From assembly GCA_016946835.1 (NCBI GenBank), contig JACVTC010000186.1, forward strand, positions 203,150 through 267,149: DNA of 64,000 nt, written 5' to 3'. This DNA is from Neocallimastix lanati (nom. inval.) (Eukaryota; Neocallimastigomycota; Neocallimastigomycetes; Neocallimastigales; Neocallimastigaceae). Under the pieces are notes generated by a model. That model had not been told where the DNA came from. It ran no database searches and was given only the letters and a program-made list of their open reading frames with translations. Made by a program: the position numbers and the translations under genes. Positions 40,185 to 51,290 of the stretch are shown piece by piece (positions within the stretch are counted from its first letter, which is position 1; every line of letters starts with the position of its first letter).

Positions 40185-40745
40185 TAAGTACAATAACCTT
40201 ACAAAGAACATAAAAGATAGATTTTTACATCTTTCTTTTATACTTTGTAAGTTACATAATAATAATATTTAATTATAAGATATTAATAATATAGTAATAT
40301 GAATATTAATAAAATATTAAGATAATAACAATATCGATATGTTTAAAATATTTAATATAACTAAATAAATTTAATTTATAATTATATAATTAATTTGAAT
40401 AATTAAAAATAGTAGTTAATATATATGATGTAAACATATATATAAACATAATATAAATAAATACATGTGACGTCATATGTAGATAATTGAAATTATTAAT
40501 ATAAATCTTATTTACTAATATTCTCAGAATTATTAGGCCTAAGATAATTCCTTAAATATTAAATAAGAATTTATATTAATTATTAATTATTTAAATATAT
40601 ATATTATTTATAATTAAATAAATAATATTTGTTAACTATTGAAATGTAAATAACTGAAATTGAGATTTCAATTCAGTTATAATTTCAACATATATTATGA
40701 AAATTATTACAATTTAATAATTATTGTTTTGTTCTTTTTAAACAA

Positions 40746-41280
40746 TGATACGTTATTTTTATAAGTATCAATGTTTTTGTGGTTAGCAAGATTGTATTAA
40801 GTAAAAATATATTCTAATATAAAAATATATAATTACAATACACGTTAATATTAAAACAAAATATAAAAAAAATTATAGTTTTGTCGTTTTATTTATTTAT
40901 TTAAATTATTTATGTCGTAATACAAATTTTATAATAAAATGTTATTAAAGATCTTATTAATTATTTATTTCTAACTAACTTATTACTATTAAAATTTTTG
41001 ATAAATAAATATATTCCCCAAATATATTTATTTTAACCAATTTTTTTTCCAAATAAAAAAACCTCCCTTTCTTTAAAGAATTATAATAATTTTTCTTTTA
41101 TATTTCTAATTTCTAATTTACTATAAATTAAATCCTATTGGCTATTAACTAATTAAATAAATTTAATAATTTTTATATTACTATTTATTATTATAATATA
41201 CATATATAATTTAACTAATTATTTATTATATTTAATTTTATTTCTTGATAATATTCTCTTTTTATTTAAATACTGCATCA
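40746..41280 (-). repeat. Element d 3' LTR
   Basis: 535 bp, begins TGATACG and ends GCATCA on the plus strand. A G-run polypurine tract (element sense GCGGGGGCGTCT, 41281-41292) adjoins it. Confidence 0.95.
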
Positions 41281-41292
41281 AGACGCCCCCGC

Positions 41293-41317
41293 TTAGCCTA
41301 GACTTCGTCCCTTGAAG

Positions 41318-41354
<37 letters not shown>

Positions 41355-41377
41355 ATCCATTTAAATTTGCTAGTTTG

Positions 41378-41429
<52 letters not shown>

Positions 41430-41541
41430 AAAATTAATCTTTGTTCAAAAAAAAATTTTATATGAATTATTATTATTTTATTGGTCAATTATTAATTCAT
41501 TGAACATGTGAAGTTTATCAATGTAAATGTCTTATTCATGG

Positions 41542-41582
<41 letters not shown>

Positions 41583-42399
41583 AGGTATGTATATTATGTT
41601 ATTATTATTATTATTATTATTATAATATATTTAAATTGATGATTACATATTTAAATTGATAATTACATTCAATTATTATTTTTATTAATTGATTTAATTT
41701 CATTGTTACCATTTGTTATATAAATATATATATATATATATTTGGAAATATCGTATAATTTAGAATTTATAACGTCAAATTTCTTTGTCAAATCTCTTTA
41801 TGTTCACATTATTTTCTTTTCGCCATGTACTTTTTTAATTATCATTAATATGTATTATAATCATTATTATCCAAATAAAATTATAATTAAAAAAAATAAA
41901 ATAATCTTTTGAATCAATGTCTTAATTTAGTGTTGAACCTATGGTTTTAAAATATATACTATTATTATTTTTGTATATTATTATATTATTATATTTATCT
42001 ATAACATTCATATTATTTTATATTATAATACTATCTATTTTGTTATTTTAGTTAATAATATATATTATTATACTATCTTTTTGTTATTTCATCTATATTT
42101 TATTATTTTACTCAATATATAATATTTATATTATTATACTATCTATTTGTTATATTATCAATATTTTATTATTTTACTCAATATATAATATTTATATTAT
42201 TATACTATCTATTTGTTATATTATCAATATTTTATTATTTTACTCAATATATAATATTTATATTATTATACTATCTATTACGTTATATTGTCTATATTAT
42301 AGTTAATTATACTATCTATACTATCTATGTTTATATATTTTATTATTATATCTAATATAATCAGTTCTTATATATAATTATTATTATTATTATTATTAT

Positions 42400-42436
<37 letters not shown>

Positions 42437-42673
42437 TTTTTTTTTTATTTTTTTTTTTTTTTTTATTTTTATTTTTTTTTTTTTTTTTTTTTTTGAGATA
42501 AAATTTATCAAATGTTAAGTAATGAATAAAATAAATTTCAAAATTATAAGTTTTAAATTCAGATTTTGAAATTTCAATTTTGAGGTTTTGAAGTTTCAAT
42601 ATAATTTAAGTATTATTATTATTATTATTATTATTACTGTTAATTTTTTTTTTTTGTATATATATATGTATCC
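41293..42673. repeat. Long 3' untranslated region of element d with tandem repeats
   Basis: No gene. It holds poly(T) tracts (41383-41425, 41545-41578, 42402-42494) and three copies of a 66-bp unit starting ACTCAATATATAATA at 42110, 42176 and 42242. The short Lys- or Phe-rich frames here are homopolymer artefacts. Confidence 0.8.
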
Positions 42674-45600
42674 TTATTCTTCTAAATTCAATTCTGTGAA
42701 ATATGGAATAATATTTTTTAAATGAATGTTCCTATCAGCAACTTCCCCAGTTACTGGATCGCAAACTGTTACTGTATTGAACTCTTGTTTTACGATCTTT
42801 AGTGGGCCTGTGAAAAACGGATCCAGCTTCTTTCTGTTGAACAATTTGACCAAAACAAGATCACCTGGCTTATACTTTGCTCTCATTCTTTTTATTTGTT
42901 TTCTACGATCTTCCCACAACTTGTTTGCTGTTTCAATGTTCTTTATTGCTTCACGGATCCAACGGTCATGGTTAATAAATTTCCTCAGCCAAAATTCTTC
43001 TTCGTCTTCCCAGTCATTTTTGGATTCGACATTAACAGTGAGTTCGAATGGTTGTAAGTCTCTCCGACCATACAACAATTCAAAGCTGCCGTGTTTCGTA
43101 ACTTCATTCTTGCACGTTCTTAAAGCCCAAAGAGCACTATAAAGTGTTTCGTCCCACTGCGAATCCTCTTCTCCGAGTAACCTGAGATACTTACCTATTT
43201 CCCTATTTCTGTTTTCTACTTCTCCATTAGACGAGGGGTGATAGGTTGCTACATAATTTACATAAATGTCGTTAAGGTCCAAAAATGCTTTTGTCTTATC
43301 GGAAGTAAACTGTGGACCATTGTCAGTAACTAAAATTTCAGGAACACCATGTCGTGCAAATATTTTCTTGAGAAAATTTATTACATCTTGAGATTCGGCA
43401 GATTGTAAGGGTTCTGCTTCCACCCATTTGGTAAGATAATCTACTAATACAATTATATATCTATTACCTTTATTTGTTATAGGTAACGGTCCTATTAGAT
43501 CCAACCCAACTCTTGAGAAAGGATATTCAGGTACAGTTGCAATATTTTCGGTATATTTATTTAATTTTTGTGGTCGACAAGTTTGACACTTGTGACAACA
43601 TTTTATTAGTATTTGTATATCTTTTTTCATATTTCCCCAGTAGTAATCCCTCTTCAGTCTGCTATAAGTTTTATAAGCTCCTTCATGGCCTAGACCATGG
43701 GCTTCTTCGATTAATTTTTGCTTCTCTTCTTTGTTGTGAACTATTCTTCTCAGTTGTTCTCCTTGTTTAAGATATTCCACACCATCAATATTTATAATTC
43801 TCTTATTTATAAATTCATTCATAAATTTATTTATACTATCATTGCTATTATTGGATAAAACATCATTGTTTACTAATGCATTTAATATTTCTTTATTTTC
43901 ATGTATTTCTTTTGTAGGTAACCTAGATAAAGCGTCAGCAATAACGTTCTTCTTCCCCTCTTGAAATTGGACTTGAACATTTAATATTGATAGTTCAGTA
44001 ACCCATTTAAGGTGGCGATTATTTGAAGGCTCTCTATTAGCAAATATACTAACCAAGGGTTTATGGTCTGTATAAACGATAGTGGTAAAAGGGCTTCCAC
44101 TAAAATAGGGTTTAAATTTTTTAACACAATGAAATATTGCTTTGCCTTCTAAATCAGTAACACTATAATTAGATTCAGCAGCGGAAAGAGTTCTACTTTC
44201 AAAATATATGGGGATTTCAATTGAATTTTCATTTGTTTGGAGAAGTACTCCACCAAGTCCATCTCTGGAAGCATCTGTTCGGATAATAAATGGTTTAGAA
44301 TAATCAGGAGGAGTTAAAATAATGGTAACCGTTAGTGACATTTTTAATTTTTCAAAGGCTATGTTGCACTTTTCGGACCATTCATACGGTACATCTTTCT
44401 TTAAGAGGTTAAACAGAGGATTTGCAATCTGAGCAAAATTTTTAATAAATTTCCGATAATAACCAACAGCTCCCAAAAATGATTTAAGTTGAGTGATATT
44501 TTTAGGGGGTAGCCAGTTAATTATAACTTTAATCTTATCAGGAATCGGGGCAATACCTTTTGTGGATAATACATGACCAAGAAGGACTACTTCTTCTTTG
44601 AAAAAAGAACATTTTTCTAAGTTTATTTTCAAACCATTGTCTGCTAGGATTTGGAATACTTTAGTAAGATGAGTAATGTGTGATTCAATTGAGTCAGAAA
44701 ATATTACTAAATCGTCAATGTAAACAAATAAGCATACTCCAATCAAGTCAAAAAAAATCCGGTTCATTTCACGTTGAAATGTAGCCGGTGCATTACATAG
44801 CCCAAACGGCATCACACAAAATTTATAGTTTCCAAACATCGTTGTGAATGTTGTTTTATCTTTATCATCAGGATTCATTGGAACCTGATGATAACCAGAA
44901 AAAAGATCAATAGTAGAGAGTATTTTAGCGTTCTTTCCAATAAACATTAATATGTCATCAATTAAGGGCAAAGCATAGGAATCCTTAATAGTTATATTGT
45001 TTAAAGCCCTAAAGTCGACACACATTCTCCAGTCGCCGTTTTTCTTTGGAACTAGTACTACTGGAAATGCCCATGAAGAGTAGGATGGCTCTATTAGTTT
45101 GTTTTCTATTAGCTTAATCAAAATTTCCTTTAGAGCTTTTGTTTGCGCTTTGGATAACCGGTAAGCTTTTAACTTTATGGGTGAAGATTTTGGAATTAAT
45201 TCAATCCTGTGAGGTAATAATTTTGACCTTCCTAAATCATCTGCTTTAATTGCAACTACATTTTTAAATTTAAAAAATAATTTACTAATTTTATTTTTAA
45301 ATTTATTAGGAACAGAAGATATTATTTCGTTAATTAAATGTTCTTTCGTGTTAGGTAATTCATTAGTGTTCGTAATTTCTTTATCATTGGTAACTGTAAT
45401 TGTTAATAAAAAAGGTTCAGATTTTGTATTTTGATGTTTTTCTATATCCTCATCATCCTTGTAAGTATTATTAAGATTGATATCATAAAATAGATCTGCT
45501 AGTTTAATGTAATTATTATTTTCATCAATATAATATAAAGTATCATCTACTAAGTTAATATCAAATCTATTATTCTTTAGAGAATCAACACCAATTAAGA

Positions 45601-47272
45601 TATCGAAAATATCATCCTTTTCTATTACTCTGAAATATTCATTAAAAGTTTTACTACCAATAGAAATCTGTAAGTCATAGATATCACTCTCTGTTGAGGA
45701 ATTAGAGTACGCTTGAAATATTGTTTCAGAAATTCTACCAATAGAAGGTTTGTTGATTTTTAATTTATTTAAAGCAGAACGTGTGATAAAGTTGACACTA
45801 GCACACGTATCTAAAAATATTTCACAGTCATTATTTTCTACTTTACCGCAAACTTTAATTATTTTATGTTTTGTGATAACCGTCATCACATTTGTTATTG
45901 TTTGTTTAGGCGCTAATTTTAAAGCTTTTAAAAATTCTGTACGGAATTTTGGAAAAAGATCTAAAAGGTAAACTAATTTTGTTATTACATCAGTTGATGC
46001 AATTTCTTTTATTAAATCTTGAATATAATAATCACCAAATTTTTCCATAAGTTTGATGTGTTTTTCAGGTTTCTTAAAAGAAGTTTCACTTTGCTCAATG
46101 TCGGTATTTATTTTCTTAGCTTTATTTTTTATATCTTTGATTTTTTCTTCCCTATTTTTACCTTTAACATTTCGAATATTTTTCTCTGTTATAAAGGAAG
46201 GATCAAGATATTCTAGTTTTTCTGTTTTACGATTTTCACTATTAGAGACCATATCCGGGTTTTCCTTAATTATATTATTAAAATTCTTAGATCTACCAGG
46301 TAAAATATTATTATAATTTTTAGAGTTATAATTTTCTTTATCAGCATCATTATCTTCATCATCTTCAGATTCTTCTATCATAATTACATCTTCATTAGGT
46401 TCTATATCTTCTCGTTCAACCCTTTGGGTATTGCTTGTATTGTTATGAGTATTATCATCATTATTGGTGACAGTATTTTCTTTAAAATAGTCGTAAGTAT
46501 TATTTTCCTTATTTTCATTAAAATCATTATTACTATTATAATTATCTATAGTATTATTATTTTTATTATCATTATTCGCATTATCGTTATAATTGTCTAT
46601 ATTATGATTAATTTTATTATTATTATTCTTATTATTGTTTTCATATTCATTATTCTTATTATTCTTATGATTATTAATATTATTATAATTATTATTAGCA
46701 TTTGTATTACTATAATCGATATTATTTTTATTATTAATATTATTATTATAATTATTATTAATACTATTATTAGTACTAATTTTATTATCACTAGTATTAT
46801 TATTAATATTATTATGACTCATAGCTGCCGTTTGTATTGGTTTTGGATTGTCCTTTAAATTAAATCTCACTTCCTTTCTATTGTATGGCTTTTCATTATG
46901 TTTGTTTAATTTATTTCTTGAATTTCGAGTAGCGGCTGCTATAATTTCAATTGGTCTATTTAATGTATTTTGTGTAGTGTTACTATTATTGTTTATATTA
47001 AGGTCATTACATTTTTGTTTTTCTTTAATATTATTATTAATTATAGGTAATATTGTTTGATCGTCTACCATTGTCATTATATTATTATTATTATTATTAT
47101 TATTATATGAGTCGTTATTTTTGAACATTATTTTATTATTATTATTATTATATGAGTCATTATTTTTGAACATTGTTTTATTATTATTATTATATGAGTC
47201 ATTATTTTTGAATATTATTTTATTGGTTTGGTTAATGGAAGTTGTCCTTCTCCCATCTATTGGTTTAAATGT
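42674..47272 (-). CDS. pol: Element d Pol polyprotein
   Basis: The frame contains 1,499 codons from the first ATG (47173) and is open further back into gag, so it is probably expressed by -1 frameshifting near 47263. The N-terminus repeats MFKNNDSYNNNN three times and then has about 250 residues of Asn-rich low complexity. Protease: IFLDTCAS, with Cys in place of the usual Gly. RT: MCVDFRALN and the intact YIDD. RNase H: RTDAS, TDLEG, YTDHK. Integrase: H-x3-H...C-x2-C zinc domain, D,D,E triad (GLDLI, VTDNG, and a Glu in NGEVEN), and a GPL motif near the end. There is no chromodomain. It is the same lineage as element b by shared motifs and gene order. No break was seen, so it is a candidate RT source for the other copies. 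Confidence 0.9.
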   Translation of the reverse strand, partial: TFKPIDGRRTTSINQTNKIIFKNNDSYNNNNKTMFKNNDSYNNNNNKIMFKNNDSYNNNNNNNNIMTMVDDQTILPIINNNIKEKQKCNDLNINNNSNTTQNTLNRPIEIIAAATRNSRNKLNKHNEKPYNRKEVRFNLKDNPKPIQTAAMSHNNINNNTSDNKISTNNSINNNYNNNINNKNNIDYSNTNANNNYNNINNHKNNKNNEYENNNKNNNNKINHNIDNYNDNANNDNKNNNTIDNYNSNNDFNENKENNTYDYFKENTVTNNDDNTHNNTSNTQRVEREDIEPNEDVIMIEESEDDEDNDADKENYNSKNYNNILPGRSKNFNNIIKENPDMVSNSENRKTEKLEYLDPSFITEKNIRNVKGKNREEKIKDIKNKAKKINTDIEQSETSFKKPEKHIKLMEKFGDYYIQDLIKEIASTDVITKLVYLLDLFPKFRTEFLKALKLAPKQTITNVMTVITKHKIIKVCGKVENNDCEIFLDTCASVNFITRSALNKLKINKPSIGRISETIFQAYSNSSTESDIYDLQISIGSKTFNEYFRVIEKDDIFDILIGVDSLKNNRFDINLVDDTLYYIDENNNYIKLADLFYDINLNNTYKDDEDIEKHQNTKSEPFLLTITVTNDKEITNTNELPNTKEHLINEIISSVPNKFKNKISKLFFKFKNVVAIKADDLGRSKLLPHRIELIPKSSPIKLKAYRLSKAQTKALKEILIKLIENKLIEPSYSSWAFPVVLVPKKNGDWRMCVDFRALNNITIKDSYALPLIDDILMFIGKNAKILSTIDLFSGYHQVPMNPDDKDKTTFTTMFGNYKFCVMPFGLCNAPATFQREMNRIFFDLIGVCLFVYIDDLVIFSDSIESHITHLTKVFQILADNGLKINLEKCSFFKEEVVLLGHVLSTKGIAPIPDKIKVIINWLPPKNITQLKSFLGAVGYYRKFIKNFAQIANPLFNLLKKDVPYEWSEKCNIAFEKLKMSLTVTIILTPPDYSKPFIIRTDASRDGLGGVLLQTNENSIEIPIYFESRTLSAAESNYSVTDLEGKAIFHCVKKFKPYFSGSPFTTIVYTDHKPLVSIFANREPSNNRHLKWVTELSILNVQVQFQEGKKNVIADALSRLPTKEIHENKEILNALVNNDVLSNNSNDSINKFMNEFINKRIINIDGVEYLKQGEQLRRIVHNKEEKQKLIEEAHGLGHEGAYKTYSRLKRDYYWGNMKKDIQILIKCCHKCQTCRPQKLNKYTENIATVPEYPFSRVGLDLIGPLPITNKGNRYIIVLVDYLTKWVEAEPLQSAESQDVINFLKKIFARHGVPEILVTDNGPQFTSDKTKAFLDLNDIYVNYVATYHPSSNGEVENRNREIGKYLRLLGEEDSQWDETLYSALWALRTCKNEVTKHGSFELLYGRRDLQPFELTVNVESKNDWEDEEEFWLRKFINHDRWIREAIKNIETANKLWEDRRKQIKRMRAKYKPGDLVLVKLFNRKKLDPFFTGPLKIVKQEFNTVTVCDPVTGEVADRNIHLKNIIPYFTELNLEE
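47235..47269 (-). promoter_or_regulatory. Element d -1 frameshift signal
   Basis: Sense strand: slippery heptamer UUUAAAC (47263-47269) in phase U UUA AAC, then CAAUAG (6 bases, including the gag stop at 47257-47259), then a hairpin with stem AUGGGAG/CUUCCAU (47250-47256 with 47235-47241; one G-U pair) and an 8-base loop. Position, phase and downstream structure parallel the signal of element b. Confidence 0.82.
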
Positions 47273-48573
47273 TTATTGAGCAATCCTTTTTCTTCCAATT
47301 CAGCCAATTGCTTAAATGTATAAGGACATTCTGAAGCTCTATGTCCATTCATTGTGCAACGGTAACAATTTACATTGTTGTTATTATTGTTGTTAATTGA
47401 GTTTTTATTAGTTACTAATGTATTACTGACATTATTATTTTCTATCCCATTGTTGTGATTATTTCCATTTTGATAATTAAAGGATTGAATCATATTATTT
47501 GTATTAAATTTATTATTGTTAAACATTTGGTTGTCATGTTCTTTATCATTATTTGTTATATTAATATTGTTGTTCAAATTGTTTAAATAATGATTCATCT
47601 TATTGTCTCTTATTTCATTGGATGGCTGATTATTATTCATATTGTTCATATTATATTTGTTATTATTATTCATATATTGATTAATATTATTACTGTGCCA
47701 AAATTTATTATAATTAAATCTACTATTATAACGATTTGTAAAATTTCCATTGTTCATTTTATTAATATCATTTTTATTATTCAAGTAATAATTTGGATTA
47801 TTATATGGATTACTCATGTGATATACATAATTTGAATTTCTGAAATTATTATTATTGTTCCATAATCTAGATTTAGAATTCCAATTATTTCTTTCCTGGA
47901 ATATATTATTATTATGGTTCATAGGTAATTGATTTAACTGTAAGTTTTCGTAGAATGGATGTCGCATTAGTAAGCTATTATCCGGCTGATTCTGAGTAAA
48001 CATAATATGATTCCTCATATTATTAATTTCATTTCTTTGATTTATATTTGCTATTTCTTTTTCAGTCTCCTCAGCTACTTCTGCAATTTTGCACGCCTCA
48101 TTTATTGTATCACATTCTGCAACCATAACTCTTGAGCATGGAAATACACGGGAGCTAATAGCATTCGTGTAGTCCTTTACAGATATAAGTCTTCTATATT
48201 CTAAACTGAGTTTATTATATAATTTTTTATATCTGTAATTAAACTTTTTAATTGATTCTTTTTGATTTATTTGTATTGTTTTGAGAACTGCACATTTATC
48301 ATTTTCTGTAATGTGCAAATGTTCTTCAATTGTATTTTGAATTTCTTTAAATGTGGGATATCTCATTTCATCCCCTCGTCTGACTACCAATGATTGTAAC
48401 GCTCCTTGAATATCTTCTTCCACAGCTTCCTTTACCCAAATAAAAATTCGCCTTGGTTCCATTATATCATAAAGCTCCATTATCTTAACAAAGTCGGTCA
48501 TCCAGCTGTCTACATCTTTTCCATAATCAGCCAGATGTGGTAGCTTCCTTTGCAGTTTAGTAGCGTCAAACAT
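47257..48573 (-). CDS. gag: Element d Gag
   Basis: 438 codons. Residues 1-190 form the Gag-type helical domain (SWMTDFVKIMELYD near the start). Residues 195-400 are Asn/Met/Tyr-rich low complexity made of AAT-type codons. One CCHC knuckle, CYRCTMNGHRASEC, lies near residue 410. The frame ends at TAG 47257-47259 immediately after the slippery site. It is longer than the element b Gag mainly through the Asn-rich expansion. Confidence 0.87.
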   Translation of the reverse strand: MFDATKLQRKLPHLADYGKDVDSWMTDFVKIMELYDIMEPRRIFIWVKEAVEEDIQGALQSLVVRRGDEMRYPTFKEIQNTIEEHLHITENDKCAVLKTIQINQKESIKKFNYRYKKLYNKLSLEYRRLISVKDYTNAISSRVFPCSRVMVAECDTINEACKIAEVAEETEKEIANINQRNEINNMRNHIMFTQNQPDNSLLMRHPFYENLQLNQLPMNHNNNIFQERNNWNSKSRLWNNNNNFRNSNYVYHMSNPYNNPNYYLNNKNDINKMNNGNFTNRYNSRFNYNKFWHSNNINQYMNNNNKYNMNNMNNNQPSNEIRDNKMNHYLNNLNNNINITNNDKEHDNQMFNNNKFNTNNMIQSFNYQNGNNHNNGIENNNVSNTLVTNKNSINNNNNNNVNCYRCTMNGHRASECPYTFKQLAELEEKGLLNKHLNQ

Positions 48574-48716
48574 TGTAAAAAAAATAATTACTTGATAAAA
48601 AAAAGAAAAATAAATGAAAGATTATATATAAAAAAAAAGTATTCTATTATGATAATTATATTGTAATTATAATTTTCTTATTATTTTCATATTAATTTAT
48701 TTGATCTTGCTTTCCC

Positions 48717-48732
48717 CCCACGTTGGGCGCCA
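48717..48732 (-). other. Element d primer binding site, tRNA-Lys type
   Basis: Five bases inside the 5' LTR, the sense strand reads TGGCGCCCAACGTGGG. This class of sequence is known as complementary to the 3' end of tRNA-Lys in several Ty3/gypsy elements and retroviruses. Confidence 0.75.
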
Positions 48733-48737
48733 AATTT

Positions 48738-49272
48738 TGATACGTTATTTTTATAAGTATCAATGTTTTTGTGGTTAGCAAGATTGTATTAAATAAAAAT
48801 ATATTCTAATATAAAAATATATAATTACAATACACGTTAATATTAAAACAAAATATAAAAAAAATTATAGTTTTGTCGTTTTATTTATTTATTTAAATTT
48901 TTTATGTCGTAATACAAATTTTATAATAAAATGTTATTAAAGATCTTATTAATTATTTATTTCTAACTAACTTATTACTATTAAAATTTTTGATAAATAA
49001 ATATATTCCCCAAATATATTTATTTTAACCAATTTTTTTTCCAAATAAAAAAACCTCCCTTTCTTTAAAGAATTATAATAATTTTTCTTTTATATTTCTA
49101 ATTTCTAATTTACTATAAATTAAATCCTATTGGCTATTAACTAATTAAATAAATTTAATAATTTTTATATTACTATTTATTATTATAACATACATATATA
49201 ATTTAACTAATTATTTATTATATTTAATTTTATTTCTTGATAATATTCTCTTTTTATTTAAATACTGCATCA
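48738..49272 (-). repeat. Element d 5' LTR
   Basis: 535 bp. Differs from 40746-41280 at three positions by eye, with no length difference. Confidence 0.95.
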
Positions 49273-50199
49273 ACAATGTAAGAAATAATAATTATTTATT
49301 AATAAATAATTACTATTTCTTAGTCTTTATAATTATTGATAATAATTATAAATTTATTTAAATTATAATTAATTCATACATTGAAATATTATTATCAAAT
49401 TTATTAAAAATATAATTATTCATACACTAAAATAATATTAAAAAATTTATTTAAATAACTATTATATATTCTTTTATTAATATTATTAATTTTATTTAGT
49501 TATTCATTTAATTATCAAGTTAATGTAAACATTAGTTTTATTTATTTTGTACATTGTACATTTAAAAGAACAATTAATAAGTTTCTGTATTTTTAAAGAT
49601 AGTTTTATGTTAATAAGTTTAGATTAGATTTTAAAAATAATATTTAGAAAATAGAATAATTTAGATCATTCCGGTTATTATTTATTTTTCCTTTTATTTG
49701 ATGATCTAAATTAAAATTTAGAAAATCGATATATTAAGGTTTTATCCAAATATAAAATAATATATTTGGTTTTACTTAATATATACGATGATCGATATGA
49801 ATAGAATATCGATCAAAACTTATCTAGTTTTTTCTTCTAATCTTTTTCTAGATAAGATAATTTTTAAGATTAGAAAAACTTTTTATTTAACCTTAATTTA
49901 ATAAAAAAATATAAAAGGGCTCTTGATTTCTCTTTAAGAAATCAAGAGTTATTATTATAAAAAATATAGTTATAATAATAGCAATTTTATATTTTAAACT
50001 TTAATAAATTAATAAAACATTTTATTCAAAAACATATTTTTTAAAACAAATTTATTCAAATATTCCTTCTTTTGCTCTTTGTGTTGTTATTATAATTAAT
50101 TTTATAATAAACTCGTTTTTAGGTAAAATTTTTATTTTTATTTTATTTCTCAACTTAATGAATTAGTCATTAAGTTGAAGTTAATAATCATATTTAGTG
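49273..50199. other. AT-rich DNA with two perfect hairpins
   Basis: No gene. Two long perfect inverted repeats are present: a 12-bp stem CTCTTGATTTCT/AGAAATCAAGAG at about 49919-49947, just after a TATA-like TATAAAAGGG, and an 11-bp stem CAACTTAATGA/TCATTAAGTTG at about 50152-50178. Together with the sequence to the right these may belong to an old LTR or promoter region. Confidence 0.5.
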
Positions 50200-50838
50200 A
50201 TAGAACTTAGTATGATTATTACAAACAATTAGCAAAATTAGAACTTTGGTTTAATGGTTAGTTATATTGACCATGACAAATACTTCATGGGTTAGACTCA
50301 CGCCTCAACCCATTTTGCATAAATAATTATTTTATTAATTATTTTATTAATTATTAATAATATCTTCTTGAATATTCTTTCTGTATAAAATTATAGAAAG
50401 TTAAAGATTCTTTCGGTTTGTAATTTAACCGAAATGAATTTAGAAATTCTTATTATATAAATTATTTTATTCTTTTTTGATAAGATTCATTTTCATCAAT
50501 TAAAATCTATATTCTAGAAACTTTACATTATTAATTATTACAAACATATTTCTAAATATTTCTTTAAAATTATTTTTACATGTTAAAACTGTTTTTCCGT
50601 TAAAAGTATAAATAGTGCGAACTTCACGAATGAAAATATTTTTCTTCGTGCTTTTATTAATAATAATTAACGTATAAGTAATTCGAAATATTACCTTGTT
50701 AATTAATATTAATAATTATTTTAAATTTTATAATTAATAAAAAATATTTTTTTTAATAAAACGAATTATTTATACAGATAGTGTAAACCTATTGAGTTTT
50801 CTCCTTTCTGTGTTTCTATGTCTCGTCCCACCGTTACA
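50200..50838 (+). repeat. Diverged solo LTR related to element c (candidate)
   Basis: Plus orientation. In order it has tRNA-like A and B boxes (50247-50257 and 50289-50300, 43 bases apart as in element c), a TATA-like TATAAATAG near 50612, TAAGTAATTCGAAATATTAC (shared with element c), an ACCTATTG motif and an end ccGTTACA at about 50838. No partner LTR or internal region was found, and the 5' edge could not be fixed. Confidence 0.5.
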
Positions 50839-50990
50839 ATAGAAGCACCTCCGTTACAATTTGATATTTATAATTATAATAAAATTATATGTCAAATATA
50901 TAATTATTTCATTTTTTAAATTTTTTAGAATATTTTAATAAGACTTATTTATAAATATGATATTCAATATTAGAATTATTATAACGATAT
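50839..50990. other. AT-rich spacer
   Basis: Nothing recognised. CCGTTACAAT recurs about 22 bases after the probable solo LTR end. Confidence 0.4.
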
Positions 50991-51290
50991 AAACCACATA
51001 TCAAATATGCTTCAGAATCTTTTAACAATTACTTAAAAAAATTGTTTTACAAAAAACCTTCTTTCTATGAATTGATTTATCATTTAAAGAGAGAAGAATC
51101 TTTATCTTACAATAATTATAAAAGGAAAATTGAAGGGGGTTTGAAAAAAAAAAAAATATTAAAAAAACTGATGAAATCAATGATTTAATTAAAAATTACA
51201 AAAAAAAGAAATCCGAATTAATTGATAAAAATGTGATAAAAATGATATCATTAATTTATGGTATAAATGTTTATTAGAATTAAACAAGCT
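50991..51290 (+). pseudogene. Possible transposase relic
   Basis: Two overlapping frames join into a Lys/Tyr-rich polypeptide (YASESFNNYLKKLFYKKPSF, then FYELIYHLKREESLSY, then a Lys/Glu stretch) broken by a frame change at the poly(A) near 51150. The style resembles the region after the catalytic domain in MULE-type transposases, but I have no catalytic motif to prove it. It could be another decayed gene. Confidence 0.3.

Larger units (their letters stand above)
40746..49272 (-). mobile_element. Element d: complete, apparently intact Ty3/gypsy retrotransposon
   Basis: 8,527 bp with 535-bp LTRs differing at only three positions by eye. It has intact gag and pol frames with all catalytic motifs, a -1 frameshift signal, a tRNA-Lys-type primer binding site and a GC-rich polypurine tract. 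ACAA flanks it at 40742-40745 and 49273-49276. The left ACAA is also the right target-site duplication of element b, so the two elements abut. Confidence 0.93.
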
